Shown one piece after another: positions 1 to 7,733 of a stretch of 64,000 nt of DNA. How positions within the stretch are numbered: the first letter of the stretch is position 1; each line of letters starts with the position of its first letter. The stretch spans positions 1-64,000 of the forward strand of contig NZ_FMDM01000022.1 in the NCBI RefSeq assembly GCF_900090105.1. Reading direction: 5' to 3'. Source of the stretch: Micromonospora humi (lineage in GTDB: Bacteria; Actinomycetota; Actinomycetes; Mycobacteriales; Micromonosporaceae). The notes below the pieces were generated by a model. That model had not been told where the DNA came from. It ran no database searches and worked only from the letters and a program-made list of their open reading frames with translations. The translations under genes and the position numbers were made by a program.

Positions 1-528
1 GTCGTCACCGAACCCGACGATGTCCGCCCGACCGTCCCCGGTCACGTCCGCCAGGAACCGGGGGTGCCGGTCCACCCGCCAGCCACCGGCCTGCGTCCCG
101 AAGTCCGCCGACAGCAGCCGGGGCGCGGCGAACGTACCGTCGGATCCGGTCGTCGCCGTCCACACGCCGGTGTCGCCGAAGCCGACGATGCCGGCACCGG
201 GGGCGGCGGAGATCCGGCCCAGCAGGCGGGGGTTGCGCGCGACGGACCACCGCGCCACGTCCGGCGCGACGGCGATCGAGGTGACGCAGTAGCCGCCGAT
301 CGCGCCCGGCACGCCGAACTGGTCGGCGGCCGGTTCGGGCCGCGCGACCTGCGACCACGACTCACCGCCGTCCTCGGAGGCCCAGAGGTTGCTGGAGAAG
401 GACCCGGCGAAGACCAGCCGCCCGTCGTCGGAGCTGTCGAGCGAGAGCATCCGCCCGGTGGTGAACTGCCCGGACTTGCGGTGCGGCGTGTTGGCGCGGG
501 TGGGGCTGACGTCGTCGATCGTGGTCAT
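1..528 (-). CDS. BNR/FG-GAP repeat protein (partial, C-terminus off window)
   Basis: The reading frame starts at the ATG at 528 and stays open for 176 codons to the window edge, so the C-terminal part is missing. The N-terminal half has an Asp-box-like motif (SEDGGESWSQ) of BNR/sialidase-type beta-propellers. The second half contains an FG-GAP/VCBS-type segment (DVTGDGRADIVGFGDD), usual in secreted beta-propellers. GAGG sits 4 bases before the ATG, and the stop of the small membrane gene is 7 bases upstream, so the two look like one transcript. No signal peptide is visible at this start. The substrate cannot be judged from this part. Confidence 0.7.
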   Translation of the reverse strand, partial: MTTIDDVSPTRANTPHRKSGQFTTGRMLSLDSSDDGRLVFAGSFSSNLWASEDGGESWSQVARPEPAADQFGVPGAIGGYCVTSIAVAPDVARWSVARNPRLLGRISAAPGAGIVGFGDTGVWTATTGSDGTFAAPRLLSADFGTQAGGWRVDRHPRFLADVTGDGRADIVGFGDD

Positions 529-535
529 GACGACC

Positions 536-778
536 TCACCGGGCCGGCGCCGTCCGGCGCCACTCCAGCCGGGCGGAGACGGCACACAGGGCGAAGAGCA
601 CGAACAGGCCGGCGACCAGCAGCCACTCCACCGTGCCGTCGTGGTGGTCGGGCTCGATGCCGAACGCCTCGAGCCAGTCCCGCCGGAACAGCGTCAGCAC
701 GAACAGCGCGCCGAAGAGCGACGCGGAGACGACCTCGACCCGGAACCGGGTCCGGAACCTGCGGTGCGGAGTCTTCAC
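536..778 (-). CDS. Small membrane protein with two TM segments
   Basis: This is an 80-residue protein with two hydrophobic stretches, near residues 14-31 and 49-68, separated by an Asp/His-rich loop. I do not recognise the family. The start is the GTG at 778, because GAGGAG lies 6 bases before it; the frame is also open further upstream without a comparable site. It ends 7 bases before the FG-GAP protein gene, so the two are probably co-transcribed. A role is not inferable beyond inner-membrane location. Confidence 0.6.
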   Translation of the reverse strand: MKTPHRRFRTRFRVEVVSASLFGALFVLTLFRRDWLEAFGIEPDHHDGTVEWLLVAGLFVLFALCAVSARLEWRRTAPAR

Positions 779-988
779 GGGGTGCTCCTCGACGTCGTCC
801 GGCCAGGTCAACCGGGGGGTGACGGCGCTCAGCGTAGGCCCGCGTCGGGCCCGGTGCCGTCGGCTGGACGACAGCGTCCGGGAACGTGCGCCATCCGCAC
901 GCCGGAACCGCCTCACAACCCTGGGCGATGTCAGACCCGTCGATTAGAATGTATGTACTAAACGAGCTGTTGACCTGGGAGGATGCTC

Positions 989-1636
989 GTGACTGCGCCC
1001 ACCTCCGCCGCCCCTGTCACCCCCTACGCCACGCTTCTCGGCTTCACCCGCTACGTGGACCGCACCGGCCCCACGAAGGCCACGTTCGTCGGCGGCCTCC
1101 GCCGGCAGCGGGCGAGCCGGCACGGCTTCAACCCGCACGGTCAGTTCGTCAAGGCACTCAAGGCCGACGTCGCGTTCCACACCGGCGGCACCCACCTGAC
1201 CCAGGTGGTCGACGTGGTCAAGCCGCGCTGGCGCCCGCTCTACGAGGCGCTGGTGCCCGGCGCGACCCGCTGGCTGCACTCGCTCGGTGAGCCGGCCGGC
1301 GTCGACCTGGCGCAGGCCCGCGACGCCCTGGCGATGCTGGGCGACCTGCCTGTGAAGATCAACCCGCAGTTCGGCGTGCGCTACGCCGACGGCCGGGCCG
1401 AGGCGATCCGGCTGCACTTCGACGAGGCGCCGCCGAGCGAGGAGGCCACCCTGGCCACGCTGCACCTGATGGCCCGGCACATGGACGCGGTGCTGCCGCA
1501 CGCCGAGCCGGTGCTCGTCGACGTGCGGCGCGGCGAGGCGCACCGGATGCCGGCCGACGCCAAGCCCGAGCAGATCGAGCAGTGGCTGGCCGGCGAGGCA
1601 GCAGCGTTCCGCGCCATCTGGTCCACGGCCGCCTGA
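989..1636 (+). CDS. Hypothetical protein, 215 aa
   Basis: I do not recognise the family. The protein is soluble, with no signal peptide or membrane segment, and has a charged C-terminal half. The GTG at 989 is preferred over the in-frame ATG at 983, because GGGAGG (977-982) touches the ATG but lies 6 bases from the GTG. Codon use is typical of its neighbours. It stands alone: divergent from the small membrane gene and closed by a strong hairpin at 1650-1682. Confidence 0.7.
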   Translation: MTAPTSAAPVTPYATLLGFTRYVDRTGPTKATFVGGLRRQRASRHGFNPHGQFVKALKADVAFHTGGTHLTQVVDVVKPRWRPLYEALVPGATRWLHSLGEPAGVDLAQARDALAMLGDLPVKINPQFGVRYADGRAEAIRLHFDEAPPSEEATLATLHLMARHMDAVLPHAEPVLVDVRRGEAHRMPADAKPEQIEQWLAGEAAAFRAIWSTAA

Positions 1637-1649
1637 CCCGACCGACCCG

Positions 1650-1682
1650 AACGGCCGCCCCCGATAGCCGGGGGCGGCCGTT
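1650..1682. terminator. Strong hairpin between convergent genes
   Basis: A perfect 14-base-pair stem (1650-1663 with 1669-1682) closes a 5-base loop. It lies between the end of the hypothetical gene and the end of the siderophore-binding protein gene, so it can serve both strands. There is no long T-tract, which is usual for actinobacterial terminators. Confidence 0.75.
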
Positions 1683-1721
1683 CGGCCGTGGCCGACGGTG
1701 CGACCGGGCGGGCGCGACGAC

Positions 1722-2672
1722 TCAGGCGGCCAGGTACGTCGCCAGGTCGTCGAGGATCTTGTTGGCGGCGCCGACGCCGATGCCGGTCATCCACACCTCG
1801 TCGGAGACCACGTGCGCCTTGCCCGCCTTGACCGCGGACAGGCCCTTCCACAGACTGCCGGTGGTGACCTTCGCCTGCTCGGCGGCGGCCTTCTCGCCGT
1901 ACGCGGTCACGAACACCACGTCGCCGTCGACCTCGTTGACCCGCTCGGCGCTGACCAGGTCGAAGCGCTTGTCCTCCTTGCCCTCCAGGCGCTGCCGCTC
2001 CGGGCGGCCCAGGCCGGTGTCGCCGACCACGATGCCGGAGAACGAGTCCGGGCCGTACACCCGGATGTTGCCCGGGATGAAGCGCACGATGGAGATCTTC
2101 CGGGCGTCCGCGTCGCCGAGCTTCGCGCCGAAGTCCTTCGCCCGCTTCTCGTACGCGGCCAGCAGGTCCTTGGCCTGCTGCTCCTTGCCGAGCGCCGCGC
2201 CGTCGAGGAGGAAGTTCTCCTTCCAGGTGACGCCGACCTTCTCGGTGAACACGGTCGGCGCGATGGCCGACAGCTCGTCGTAGAACTTCTCCTGGCGGAA
2301 CTTGCTGCCGAGGATCAGGTCCGGCTTGAGCGCGTTGATCGCCTCCAGGTCGGGCTCGGTGAGCACGCCGACCTCGGTGATGCCGGTGAGCTTGTCCGCA
2401 CCGAAGTAGGTGGGCCAGCTCTTCGCCTCGCCGGCGGTGGCCGCGCCGACCGGGGTGACGCCCAGCGACAACGCGGTGTCGATCTTGTCGGTGTCGAGCA
2501 CCACCACGCGCTTCGGCTCGGCGGGCACCTTGGTGGCGCCCATGGCGTGGGTGATCTCCCGGGTGTCCCCGGCGCCGGCGTCGGCGACCGGGTCGCTCTC
2601 CCCGCAGGCGGTGAGGCCGACGCCGAGGGCGAGGGCGAGGGCGGTGGTGAGTACGGCGGCGAGGCGACGCAT
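1722..2672 (-). CDS. Iron-siderophore ABC transporter substrate-binding lipoprotein
   Basis: This 316-residue protein has a lipoprotein signal with a lipobox ending at Cys23 (LTAC). It is followed by the FepB/FhuD-type periplasmic-binding fold (helical-backbone class), seen in PKRVVVLDTDKIDTALSLG and in GVLTEPDLEAINALKPDLIL. It would bind a ferric siderophore outside the membrane and pass it to the FecCD permeases encoded upstream. AAGGAA precedes the ATG at 2672, 38 bases after the ATPase gene, and it is the last gene of the four-gene operon. The siderophore type cannot be read from the sequence. Confidence 0.93.
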   Translation of the reverse strand: MRRLAAVLTTALALALGVGLTACGESDPVADAGAGDTREITHAMGATKVPAEPKRVVVLDTDKIDTALSLGVTPVGAATAGEAKSWPTYFGADKLTGITEVGVLTEPDLEAINALKPDLILGSKFRQEKFYDELSAIAPTVFTEKVGVTWKENFLLDGAALGKEQQAKDLLAAYEKRAKDFGAKLGDADARKISIVRFIPGNIRVYGPDSFSGIVVGDTGLGRPERQRLEGKEDKRFDLVSAERVNEVDGDVVFVTAYGEKAAAEQAKVTTGSLWKGLSAVKAGKAHVVSDEVWMTGIGVGAANKILDDLATYLAA

Positions 2673-2710
2673 CAGGTTCCTTTCCGTGGTGCGGGTGTCA
2701 GCCGGCGCGC

Positions 2711-3583
2711 TCAGGCGTCGCCGACGGGGGCGCCGGCCGGGGCCGGCGTGCCGGCCGGAGCGGCCGAGGAGTGGGTGCGGGCGGGCGGAGCGGCCGAGGT
2801 CTGGGTGCGGGCGGGCACCACCAGCGGTGCGCCGGTGACCGGGCAGGGCACGACCACGCAGTCGAGCCCGAAGACGTCGCGGACCAGGCCGGCGTCGAGG
2901 ATCTCGCGCGGCGGACCGGCCGCGACCACCGCGCCGTCGCGCATGGCGACCAGGTGGTCCGCGTACCGGGCGGCCTGGTTGAGGTCGTGCAGCACGGCCA
3001 CCACGGTCCGGCCCCGCTCGACGCGCAGCCGGTGCAGCAGGTCCAGCACCTCCACCTGGTGGGCCAGGTCGAGGAAGGTGGTCGGCTCGTCGAGCAGCAG
3101 CGCGTCGGTGTCCTGGGCGAGGGTCATGGCGATCCACACCCGCTGGCGCTGGCCGCCGGAGAGCGTGTCCACCGCGCGGTCGGCCAGCGCGGTCACGTCG
3201 GCCAGCCGCATCGCCTCGTCGACGGCCCGACCGTCCTCGGCCGACCACTGCCGCCACCACCGCTGGTAGGGCTGCCGGCCGCGCCCGACCAGGTCGGCCA
3301 CGGTGATCCCCTCGGGCACCAGCGGGCTCTGCGGCAGCACGCCGAGCCGCCGGGCCACGTCGCGGGTGGGCAGGTCACGGATCTGCGCGCCGTCGAGCAG
3401 CACCGCGCCGCGGCGCGGGGTGAGCAGCCGCGCCATGGTGCGCAGCACTGTCGACTTGCCGCACGCGTTCGGGCCGACGACCACGGTGAACGCGTCGGCC
3501 GGCAGGTCGAGTTCCAGCCCGTCCAGCACGGTCCGGCCCTCGTAGCCGACGACCAGGTCGCGGGTGGACAGCAGCGCGGTCAC
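2711..3583 (-). CDS. Iron-siderophore ABC transporter ATP-binding protein
   Basis: This 290-residue ATPase has Walker A at 37-45 (GPNACGKST), signature LSGGQRQR, Walker B ending LLLDEP and a switch His in VLHDLNQ; it belongs to the FepC/FecE class. It powers ferric-siderophore import with the two FecCD permeases. The GTG start overlaps the stop of the upstream permease by 4 bases (GTGA), with GAGGGAGG before it. The last 45 or so residues form an Ala/Pro/Thr tail absent from typical FepC proteins. That tail includes a 10-residue duplication encoded by a 30-base tandem repeat. Confidence 0.93.
   Translation of the reverse strand: MTALLSTRDLVVGYEGRTVLDGLELDLPADAFTVVVGPNACGKSTVLRTMARLLTPRRGAVLLDGAQIRDLPTRDVARRLGVLPQSPLVPEGITVADLVGRGRQPYQRWWRQWSAEDGRAVDEAMRLADVTALADRAVDTLSGGQRQRVWIAMTLAQDTDALLLDEPTTFLDLAHQVEVLDLLHRLRVERGRTVVAVLHDLNQAARYADHLVAMRDGAVVAAGPPREILDAGLVRDVFGLDCVVVPCPVTGAPLVVPARTQTSAAPPARTHSSAAPAGTPAPAGAPVGDA
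2757..2816. repeat. 30-base tandem duplication in ATPase tail
   Basis: Two adjacent 30-base units (2757-2786 and 2787-2816) differ at only two positions. They encode PARTQTSAAP and PARTHSSAAP in the disordered C-terminal tail of the ATPase. The unit is a multiple of three, so the frame is kept. Confidence 0.85.
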
Positions 3584-4737
3584 GACCGCCTCCCTCGGGT
3601 ACGCAGCAGCACGAAGATCAGGTACGGGCCACCGATGGCCGCGGTCAGCACGCCGGCCGGCAGCTGGGTGGGCGCGAACAGCCGGCGGCCGGCCAGGTCG
3701 GCGAGCACCAGCAGCAGCGCGCCCAGCAGCGCGGCGCAGAGCATCGGCGGACGCTCGGCGCGGACCAGCCGACGGGCCACCTGCGGGGCGACCAGCGCCA
3801 CGAAGTCCACGGCGCCGACCTGGGCGGTGACCGCGGCGGCGGCCAGCACGCCGGTGCCGGCCAGCCCGATCCGCCGGGCCACCGGGCGCAGCCCGATCCC
3901 ACGCGCGGTGTCGTCGTCCAGGGCGGAGCCGCGCAGCGCCCACCCGGCCCAGAGCAGCACCGGCAGCAGCACGGCGAGCGTGCCGGCGATCCAGGCCGCC
4001 TCGGTCCACCCCTTGCCGGCGAGCGTGCCGATCAGCCAGAGCTGGGCGCGCAGGCCGTCGATCGGGTCGGCGGTGAGCATGACCACCTCGATCAGCGCCC
4101 GGAACGCGAACGCCACCGCCACGCCGGCCAGCACGAACCGCTGCGCGGCCAGCCCGTGCCGGGCGCCGAGTGCGAACACCAGGACGGCCGCGGCCAGGCC
4201 GCCGAGCAGCGCCGCCGGTGCCACCAGCACGGCCGCCGCGCCGCTGGTCAACGCGATGGTGGCGGCCAGCCCGGCGCCCTGGGTGACCCCGATGACGTCG
4301 GGACTGGCCAGCGGGTTGCGGGCCACGCTCTGGATCAGCGTGCCGGCCACGCCGAACGCCGCGCCGGCCAGCGCCGCCAGGACCGCGCGCGGCAGCCGCA
4401 GGTCGCGCACCACCAGGTCGTACGGGGTGCCGGCCCCGGAGAGCGACCGCAGCACGTCGACCGGCGCCACGTACGGCGTCCCCAGCGACAGGCTGACCAC
4501 CACCGCCGCGAGCAGCAGCACCAGCAGCACCACGGCGACCACCACCGCCCGCCACCGGAACGGCACCGCCACCGGCCCCACCCGCAGCAGCGCCTTCCCG
4601 GCGAGCGCTCCGCCCCGCCCCCCGCTGCGGCGATCTTGCACTTGTGGCCCCTCGAACGGGGCATTTGCCCGGTTCGCCGGGGCAGCAACTGCAAGATCGC
4701 GGGCGCTGGGGGTGGGGGTGGGGGTGGGGGTGGTCAT
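3580..4737 (-). CDS. FecCD-family siderophore permease with REP-encoded N-terminus
   Basis: This 385-residue inner-membrane permease of the BtuC/FecCD family starts its multi-helix core near residue 60 and contains the conserved VARNPLASPDVIGV segment. It pairs with the upstream permease to form the membrane channel. The ATG overlaps the preceding stop by 4 bases. The first 60 residues are unusual: TPTPTPTP from a GGGGGT-type DNA tract, then about residues 13-36 encoded by a palindromic element (4630-4700). This extension is absent from ordinary family members and is probably cytoplasmic. The frame stays open through the element, so the gene is likely functional. Confidence 0.9.
   Translation of the reverse strand: MTTPTPTPTPSARDLAVAAPANRANAPFEGPQVQDRRSGGRGGALAGKALLRVGPVAVPFRWRAVVVAVVLLVLLLAAVVVSLSLGTPYVAPVDVLRSLSGAGTPYDLVVRDLRLPRAVLAALAGAAFGVAGTLIQSVARNPLASPDVIGVTQGAGLAATIALTSGAAAVLVAPAALLGGLAAAVLVFALGARHGLAAQRFVLAGVAVAFAFRALIEVVMLTADPIDGLRAQLWLIGTLAGKGWTEAAWIAGTLAVLLPVLLWAGWALRGSALDDDTARGIGLRPVARRIGLAGTGVLAAAAVTAQVGAVDFVALVAPQVARRLVRAERPPMLCAALLGALLLVLADLAGRRLFAPTQLPAGVLTAAIGGPYLIFVLLRTRGRRS
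4630..4700. repeat. REP-like palindromic element inside a coding region
   Basis: The outer arms are perfect 11-base inverted repeats (4630-4640 and 4690-4700, GCGATCTTGCA). Inside them are two smaller hairpins, GCCCC/GGGGC (4647-4651 with 4658-4662) and TGCCC/GGGCA (4666-4670 with 4680-4684). The compound cruciform shape is that of a repetitive extragenic palindrome, yet it lies in frame inside the FecCD permease gene. The match to a dispersed Micromonospora repeat is from memory and unverified. Confidence 0.75.
4708..4733 (+). repeat. G-run tract (GGGGGT)n at start of permease gene
   Basis: Four runs of five G separated by single T bases lie on the + strand, directly at the coupled stop/start of the two permease genes. 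On the coding strand the tract gives TPTPTPTP. It fits the pattern of a G-quadruplex-forming sequence and of a slippage-prone tract whose 6-base unit preserves frame. Confidence 0.8.
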
Positions 4738-5780
4738 GCGGTGACGACCTTGGCTCGGCGGACCAGGAGGGCGAGCAGGGGGGCGCCGAGCAGGGCGGTG
4801 ACGATGCCGGCGGGGATCTCGCCGGGCGGGGCGACCAGGCGGCCGGCGACATCGGCGGCGAGCACCAGGGTGGGGCCGAGCAGCGCGGCAACCAGCAGCG
4901 TCCACCGGTGATCGGCGCCGACCAGCGCCCGCGCCAGGTGCGGCACGGCAAGCCCGACGAACGCGATCGGGCCGGCGGCGGCCACCGCGGCCCCGGTCAA
5001 CAGCACTCCCCCGCCGCCGGCGGCCAGCCGGACCAGGGCGATCCGGTGCCCCAGGCCGCGGGCGACGTCGTCGCCGAGGGCGAGCGCGTCCAGCCCCCGG
5101 GCGGCGAGCGCGGCCAGCAGCACCCCGGCCAGCACGAACGGGAGCACCTGCCCGGCCACGCCCACGTCCCGGCCGGTGAGCCCGCCGACCACCCAGAAGC
5201 GGTACTCCTCGAACGTGCGGGCGTCGATGCTGAGCAGCGCGTACACGATCGCGCCGAGACCGGCGTCGAGGGCGGCGCCGACCAGCGCGAGGGTGACCGG
5301 GCTGGCGCCCTCGCGGGTGCGGTTGGCCACGGCGAACGCCAGCATTCCGGCGAACAGCGCACCGGCGATGCCGAACCAGACGTACCCGGCGAGCGTGCTC
5401 ACGCCGAAGACGGCGATGGCCAGCACCACGCCGAACGACGCGCCGGCGCTGACGCCGAGGATGCGCGGCTCGGCCAGCGGGTTGCGGGTGACCGCCTGGA
5501 ACAGCACCCCGGCCAGCGCGAGCGCGAGACCGACGACCAGCCCGAGGGCGGTACGCGGCACCCGCAGCTCGCGGACCACGGTGGTGGCGTCGCCGGCGTC
5601 CGGCGCGACGAGGGCGTGCCAGACCTGGTCGACCGGGAGGTGGCGGCTGCCCAACGCGAGGCTGGCGAGCAACGCCAGCACGAGCAGGAGCGCCGCCGCC
5701 GCGGTGACCGCCACCCGGCGGGGGGCGCCGCGGCGGGCGGGGGCGTCGGCCCGGGCGGGCCGGACGGCGACGGTGGTCAC
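4734..5780 (-). CDS. FecCD-family siderophore permease, first gene of operon
   Basis: This 348-residue permease has about nine hydrophobic segments and the family segment VTRNPLAEPRILGVSAGA. It would form a heterodimeric channel with the FecCD protein encoded downstream, coupled by ATGA. It starts at the GTG at 5780 and has no strong ribosome site, so it may be translated from a short leader. Paired iron boxes at 5800-5842 lie immediately upstream, so the operon should be repressed by an IdeR/DmdR-type regulator when iron is plentiful. Confidence 0.93.
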   Translation of the reverse strand: MTTVAVRPARADAPARRGAPRRVAVTAAAALLLVLALLASLALGSRHLPVDQVWHALVAPDAGDATTVVRELRVPRTALGLVVGLALALAGVLFQAVTRNPLAEPRILGVSAGASFGVVLAIAVFGVSTLAGYVWFGIAGALFAGMLAFAVANRTREGASPVTLALVGAALDAGLGAIVYALLSIDARTFEEYRFWVVGGLTGRDVGVAGQVLPFVLAGVLLAALAARGLDALALGDDVARGLGHRIALVRLAAGGGGVLLTGAAVAAAGPIAFVGLAVPHLARALVGADHRWTLLVAALLGPTLVLAADVAGRLVAPPGEIPAGIVTALLGAPLLALLVRRAKVVTA

Positions 5781-5799
5781 GGGGGTGTTCGCCTTCCGA

Positions 5800-5842
5800 T
5801 TAGGTACGCCTTACCTTAGCTGAACAGGTAAGGCACGCCTAA
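5800..5842. promoter_or_regulatory. Two facing IdeR/DmdR iron boxes
   Basis: Two 19-base sites, 5800-5818 and 5824-5842, match the actinobacterial iron-box consensus (TTAGGTTAGGCTAACCTAA) at 14 and 13 positions by my count. They are arranged as an imperfect inverted repeat of one another (TTAGG...TACCT then AGGTA...CCTAA). They lie 20 bases before the start of the siderophore-uptake operon and 57 bases before the divergent MerR gene. Confidence 0.85.
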
Positions 5843-5898
5843 CTCGGCGATGTCGATGCGCTTGCGCCTCCACCGGGGGGAGGCGGGAGGGTGGCCGC

Positions 5899-6828
5899 AT
5901 GGACGGTGCGGAGCGCTACGAGATCGGTGAGCTGGCCCGGCGGACCGGCGTGCCGGTGAAGACCATCCGGTTCTGGTCCGACCGGGGCATCGTGCCGCCG
6001 ACCGACCGGGGCCCGAGCGGCCACCGTCGCTGGGCCCCGGACGCGGTGGCCCGCGTCGACCTGGTGCGGACGCTGCGCGAGCTGGGGGTGGACCTGGCGA
6101 CGGTGCGCCGGGTGCTGGCGCGGGAGGTCACGCTGCCGGAGGTCGCCGCCGCGCACGCGGACGCGTTGGCCGCCCAGATCCGGGTGCTGCGCGCGCGCCG
6201 CGCGGTGCTGACCGTGATCGCCCGGCGTCGGTCCGGCCCGGCCGAGGCCGAGCTGCTGCACCGGCTGGCCGGACTGGCCGCGCGGGAGCGCCGGCGACTG
6301 GTCGACGCGTTCCTCGACGAGGCCTTCACCGGCCTGACCGGCCAAGGGTTCCCGGGCATCCGCCGGTCGCTCACCCCGGAGCTGCCCGACGACGCCGACG
6401 ACCAGCAGGTCGAGGCGTGGGTGGAGCTGGCCGAGCTGACCCTGGACCCGGGCTTCCGGGCCGGCCTGCGCCGGCTCGCCGAGCTGCACGCGGCCGACCG
6501 GGCGGGCGTCGAGGGCGTACGCCGGGACGCGGTCGCCGTGGTCCGGGAGGAGGTGACCCCGGCGCTGGCCGCCGGCGTCGACCCGGTCTCGCCCCGCGCC
6601 GATCCGGTCCTGGCCCGGGCCGCGGCCCGCTACGCCGCCCTGTGCGGCCGACCGGACGACGCCGCCCTTCGTGGACGTCTGCTCGACCGGCTGACGGCCG
6701 CGCACGATCCCCGGCGGGAGCGGTACGAGAACCTGCTCGCCGTGGTGAACGGGTGGCCGCCGGTCGAGAGCCTCGCGCCGGTGCTGGACTGGGCGATCCG
6801 CGCGTTGCGCATCCGACCGGCCGGCTGA
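5899..6828 (+). CDS. MerR-family transcriptional regulator
   Basis: This 309-residue protein has an N-terminal MerR winged helix-turn-helix (about residues 6-75: YEIGELARRTGVPVKTIRFW, then SDRGIVPPT) and a dimerisation helix. A long all-alpha C-terminal domain of about 190 residues follows, with no recognisable ligand-binding Cys cluster. It is therefore not a metal sensor of the MerR/CueR type and more likely senses an organic ligand, which is unknown. It is divergent from the siderophore operon across the iron boxes, but nothing shows that it regulates that operon. Confidence 0.88.
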   Translation: MDGAERYEIGELARRTGVPVKTIRFWSDRGIVPPTDRGPSGHRRWAPDAVARVDLVRTLRELGVDLATVRRVLAREVTLPEVAAAHADALAAQIRVLRARRAVLTVIARRRSGPAEAELLHRLAGLAARERRRLVDAFLDEAFTGLTGQGFPGIRRSLTPELPDDADDQQVEAWVELAELTLDPGFRAGLRRLAELHAADRAGVEGVRRDAVAVVREEVTPALAAGVDPVSPRADPVLARAAARYAALCGRPDDAALRGRLLDRLTAAHDPRRERYENLLAVVNGWPPVESLAPVLDWAIRALRIRPAG

Positions 6829-6837
6829 CGCGGCGGG

Positions 6838-7671
6838 TCACTCCGCGCCCATCACCAGGCCCTCGATGGTGTGCTTCTGCCGGATCGGCACCAGCGTGTC
6901 CACCACCGGGCAGCGCAGGTGGTCGCGGACCAGGTGCGGCAGGGTGTCCCGGTAGGGGCGGGTCACCGCCAGGTCGTGGTGCGCCGCGTTGCCCGCGCCC
7001 GGCGCGTCCACGCCGAGCACCAGCACCGGCCGGGCCTGGTCGCTGACGTTCGGGGTGCCCCGGTGGACGGTGAGCGCGGAACGCGCCGAGATGTCCCCGC
7101 GCTTCGGATACGTGCGCACGGCGCGGTCCTGGTAGCGGGGGTACCGGTCCGTGGGCGGGAACATCTCGTGGTCGAAGCCGCGCCCGTCGTCCCACTGGGT
7201 GCCCGGGGCGATCTCGAACGGGCCCATCTCCTCGACCGTGTCGACGGTGGTGAGGTTGAACGCCAGCGAGGTGAGCCGGCGTCGCAGCCGGGTCTCCTCG
7301 GGCATCGGGAAGTCCCGGTGCCAGGGCTGCATGGCCGCGCCCGGGAACGGGATGTCGAAGCCCAGCTCGACGATCTCGTAGTCGGGGCCGAGCACGGCCC
7401 GGCACACCGACACCACCCAGGGGTGGGTGACCAGGTCGACGAAGCCGCGCAGCTGCTCGGGATGGATCTCGACATACCACCGCTCGGGTCCGCGGCCGAC
7501 CGCCCCGTCGGGGCGGGAGCGGGCCTCCCGGAACGCCGCGTCGACGTCCTCGCCGACCCGCGCGACCCAGTCCACGTCGAAGGCGGCCCGGCAGGCGGTG
7601 ATGCCGTCACGGTAGAGGTCACCGAGGGCCTCGACCGGGGTCTCGTCGTCCGGCGCGGGGTAGGGGGTCAT
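6838..7671 (-). CDS. Phytanoyl-CoA dioxygenase (PhyH) family protein
   Basis: This is a 277-residue Fe(II)/2-oxoglutarate-dependent oxygenase of the PhyH family. The metal triad can be read as His118-x-Asp120 (WHRD) and His203 (TVHRGTP), with Arg214 placed to bind 2-oxoglutarate. The substrate is unknown; PhyH proteins in actinobacteria hydroxylate small molecules as well as acyl-CoA. GGAGG precedes the ATG at 7671. It probably has its own promoter, since a LacI-like palindrome lies 32 bases upstream in the gap after the deaminase gene. Confidence 0.85.
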   Translation of the reverse strand: MTPYPAPDDETPVEALGDLYRDGITACRAAFDVDWVARVGEDVDAAFREARSRPDGAVGRGPERWYVEIHPEQLRGFVDLVTHPWVVSVCRAVLGPDYEIVELGFDIPFPGAAMQPWHRDFPMPEETRLRRRLTSLAFNLTTVDTVEEMGPFEIAPGTQWDDGRGFDHEMFPPTDRYPRYQDRAVRTYPKRGDISARSALTVHRGTPNVSDQARPVLVLGVDAPGAGNAAHHDLAVTRPYRDTLPHLVRDHLRCPVVDTLVPIRQKHTIEGLVMGAE

Positions 7672-7702
7672 CGGGCCTCCTGAGTACGGGACCCGAGTAT
7701 TA

Positions 7703-7710
7703 CAACGTTG
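7703..7710. promoter_or_regulatory. LacI-type operator-like palindrome (CAACGTTG)
   Basis: An 8-base perfect palindrome with a central CG, within TTACAACGTTGGAAA, lies between the deaminase stop and the dioxygenase start. LacI/GalR-family operators have this form. No LacI gene is in the window, so the assignment is inference. Confidence 0.4.
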
Positions 7711-7733
7711 GAAAGCGGCCGCAAGGCCCGGCG

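Noticed and set aside
940..966. TTAG-N10-CTAA dyad upstream of the 989 gene as a LexA-type SOS box
   Set aside because: It does not match the actinobacterial LexA consensus (GAAC-N4-GTTC), and the inner bases are not symmetrical.
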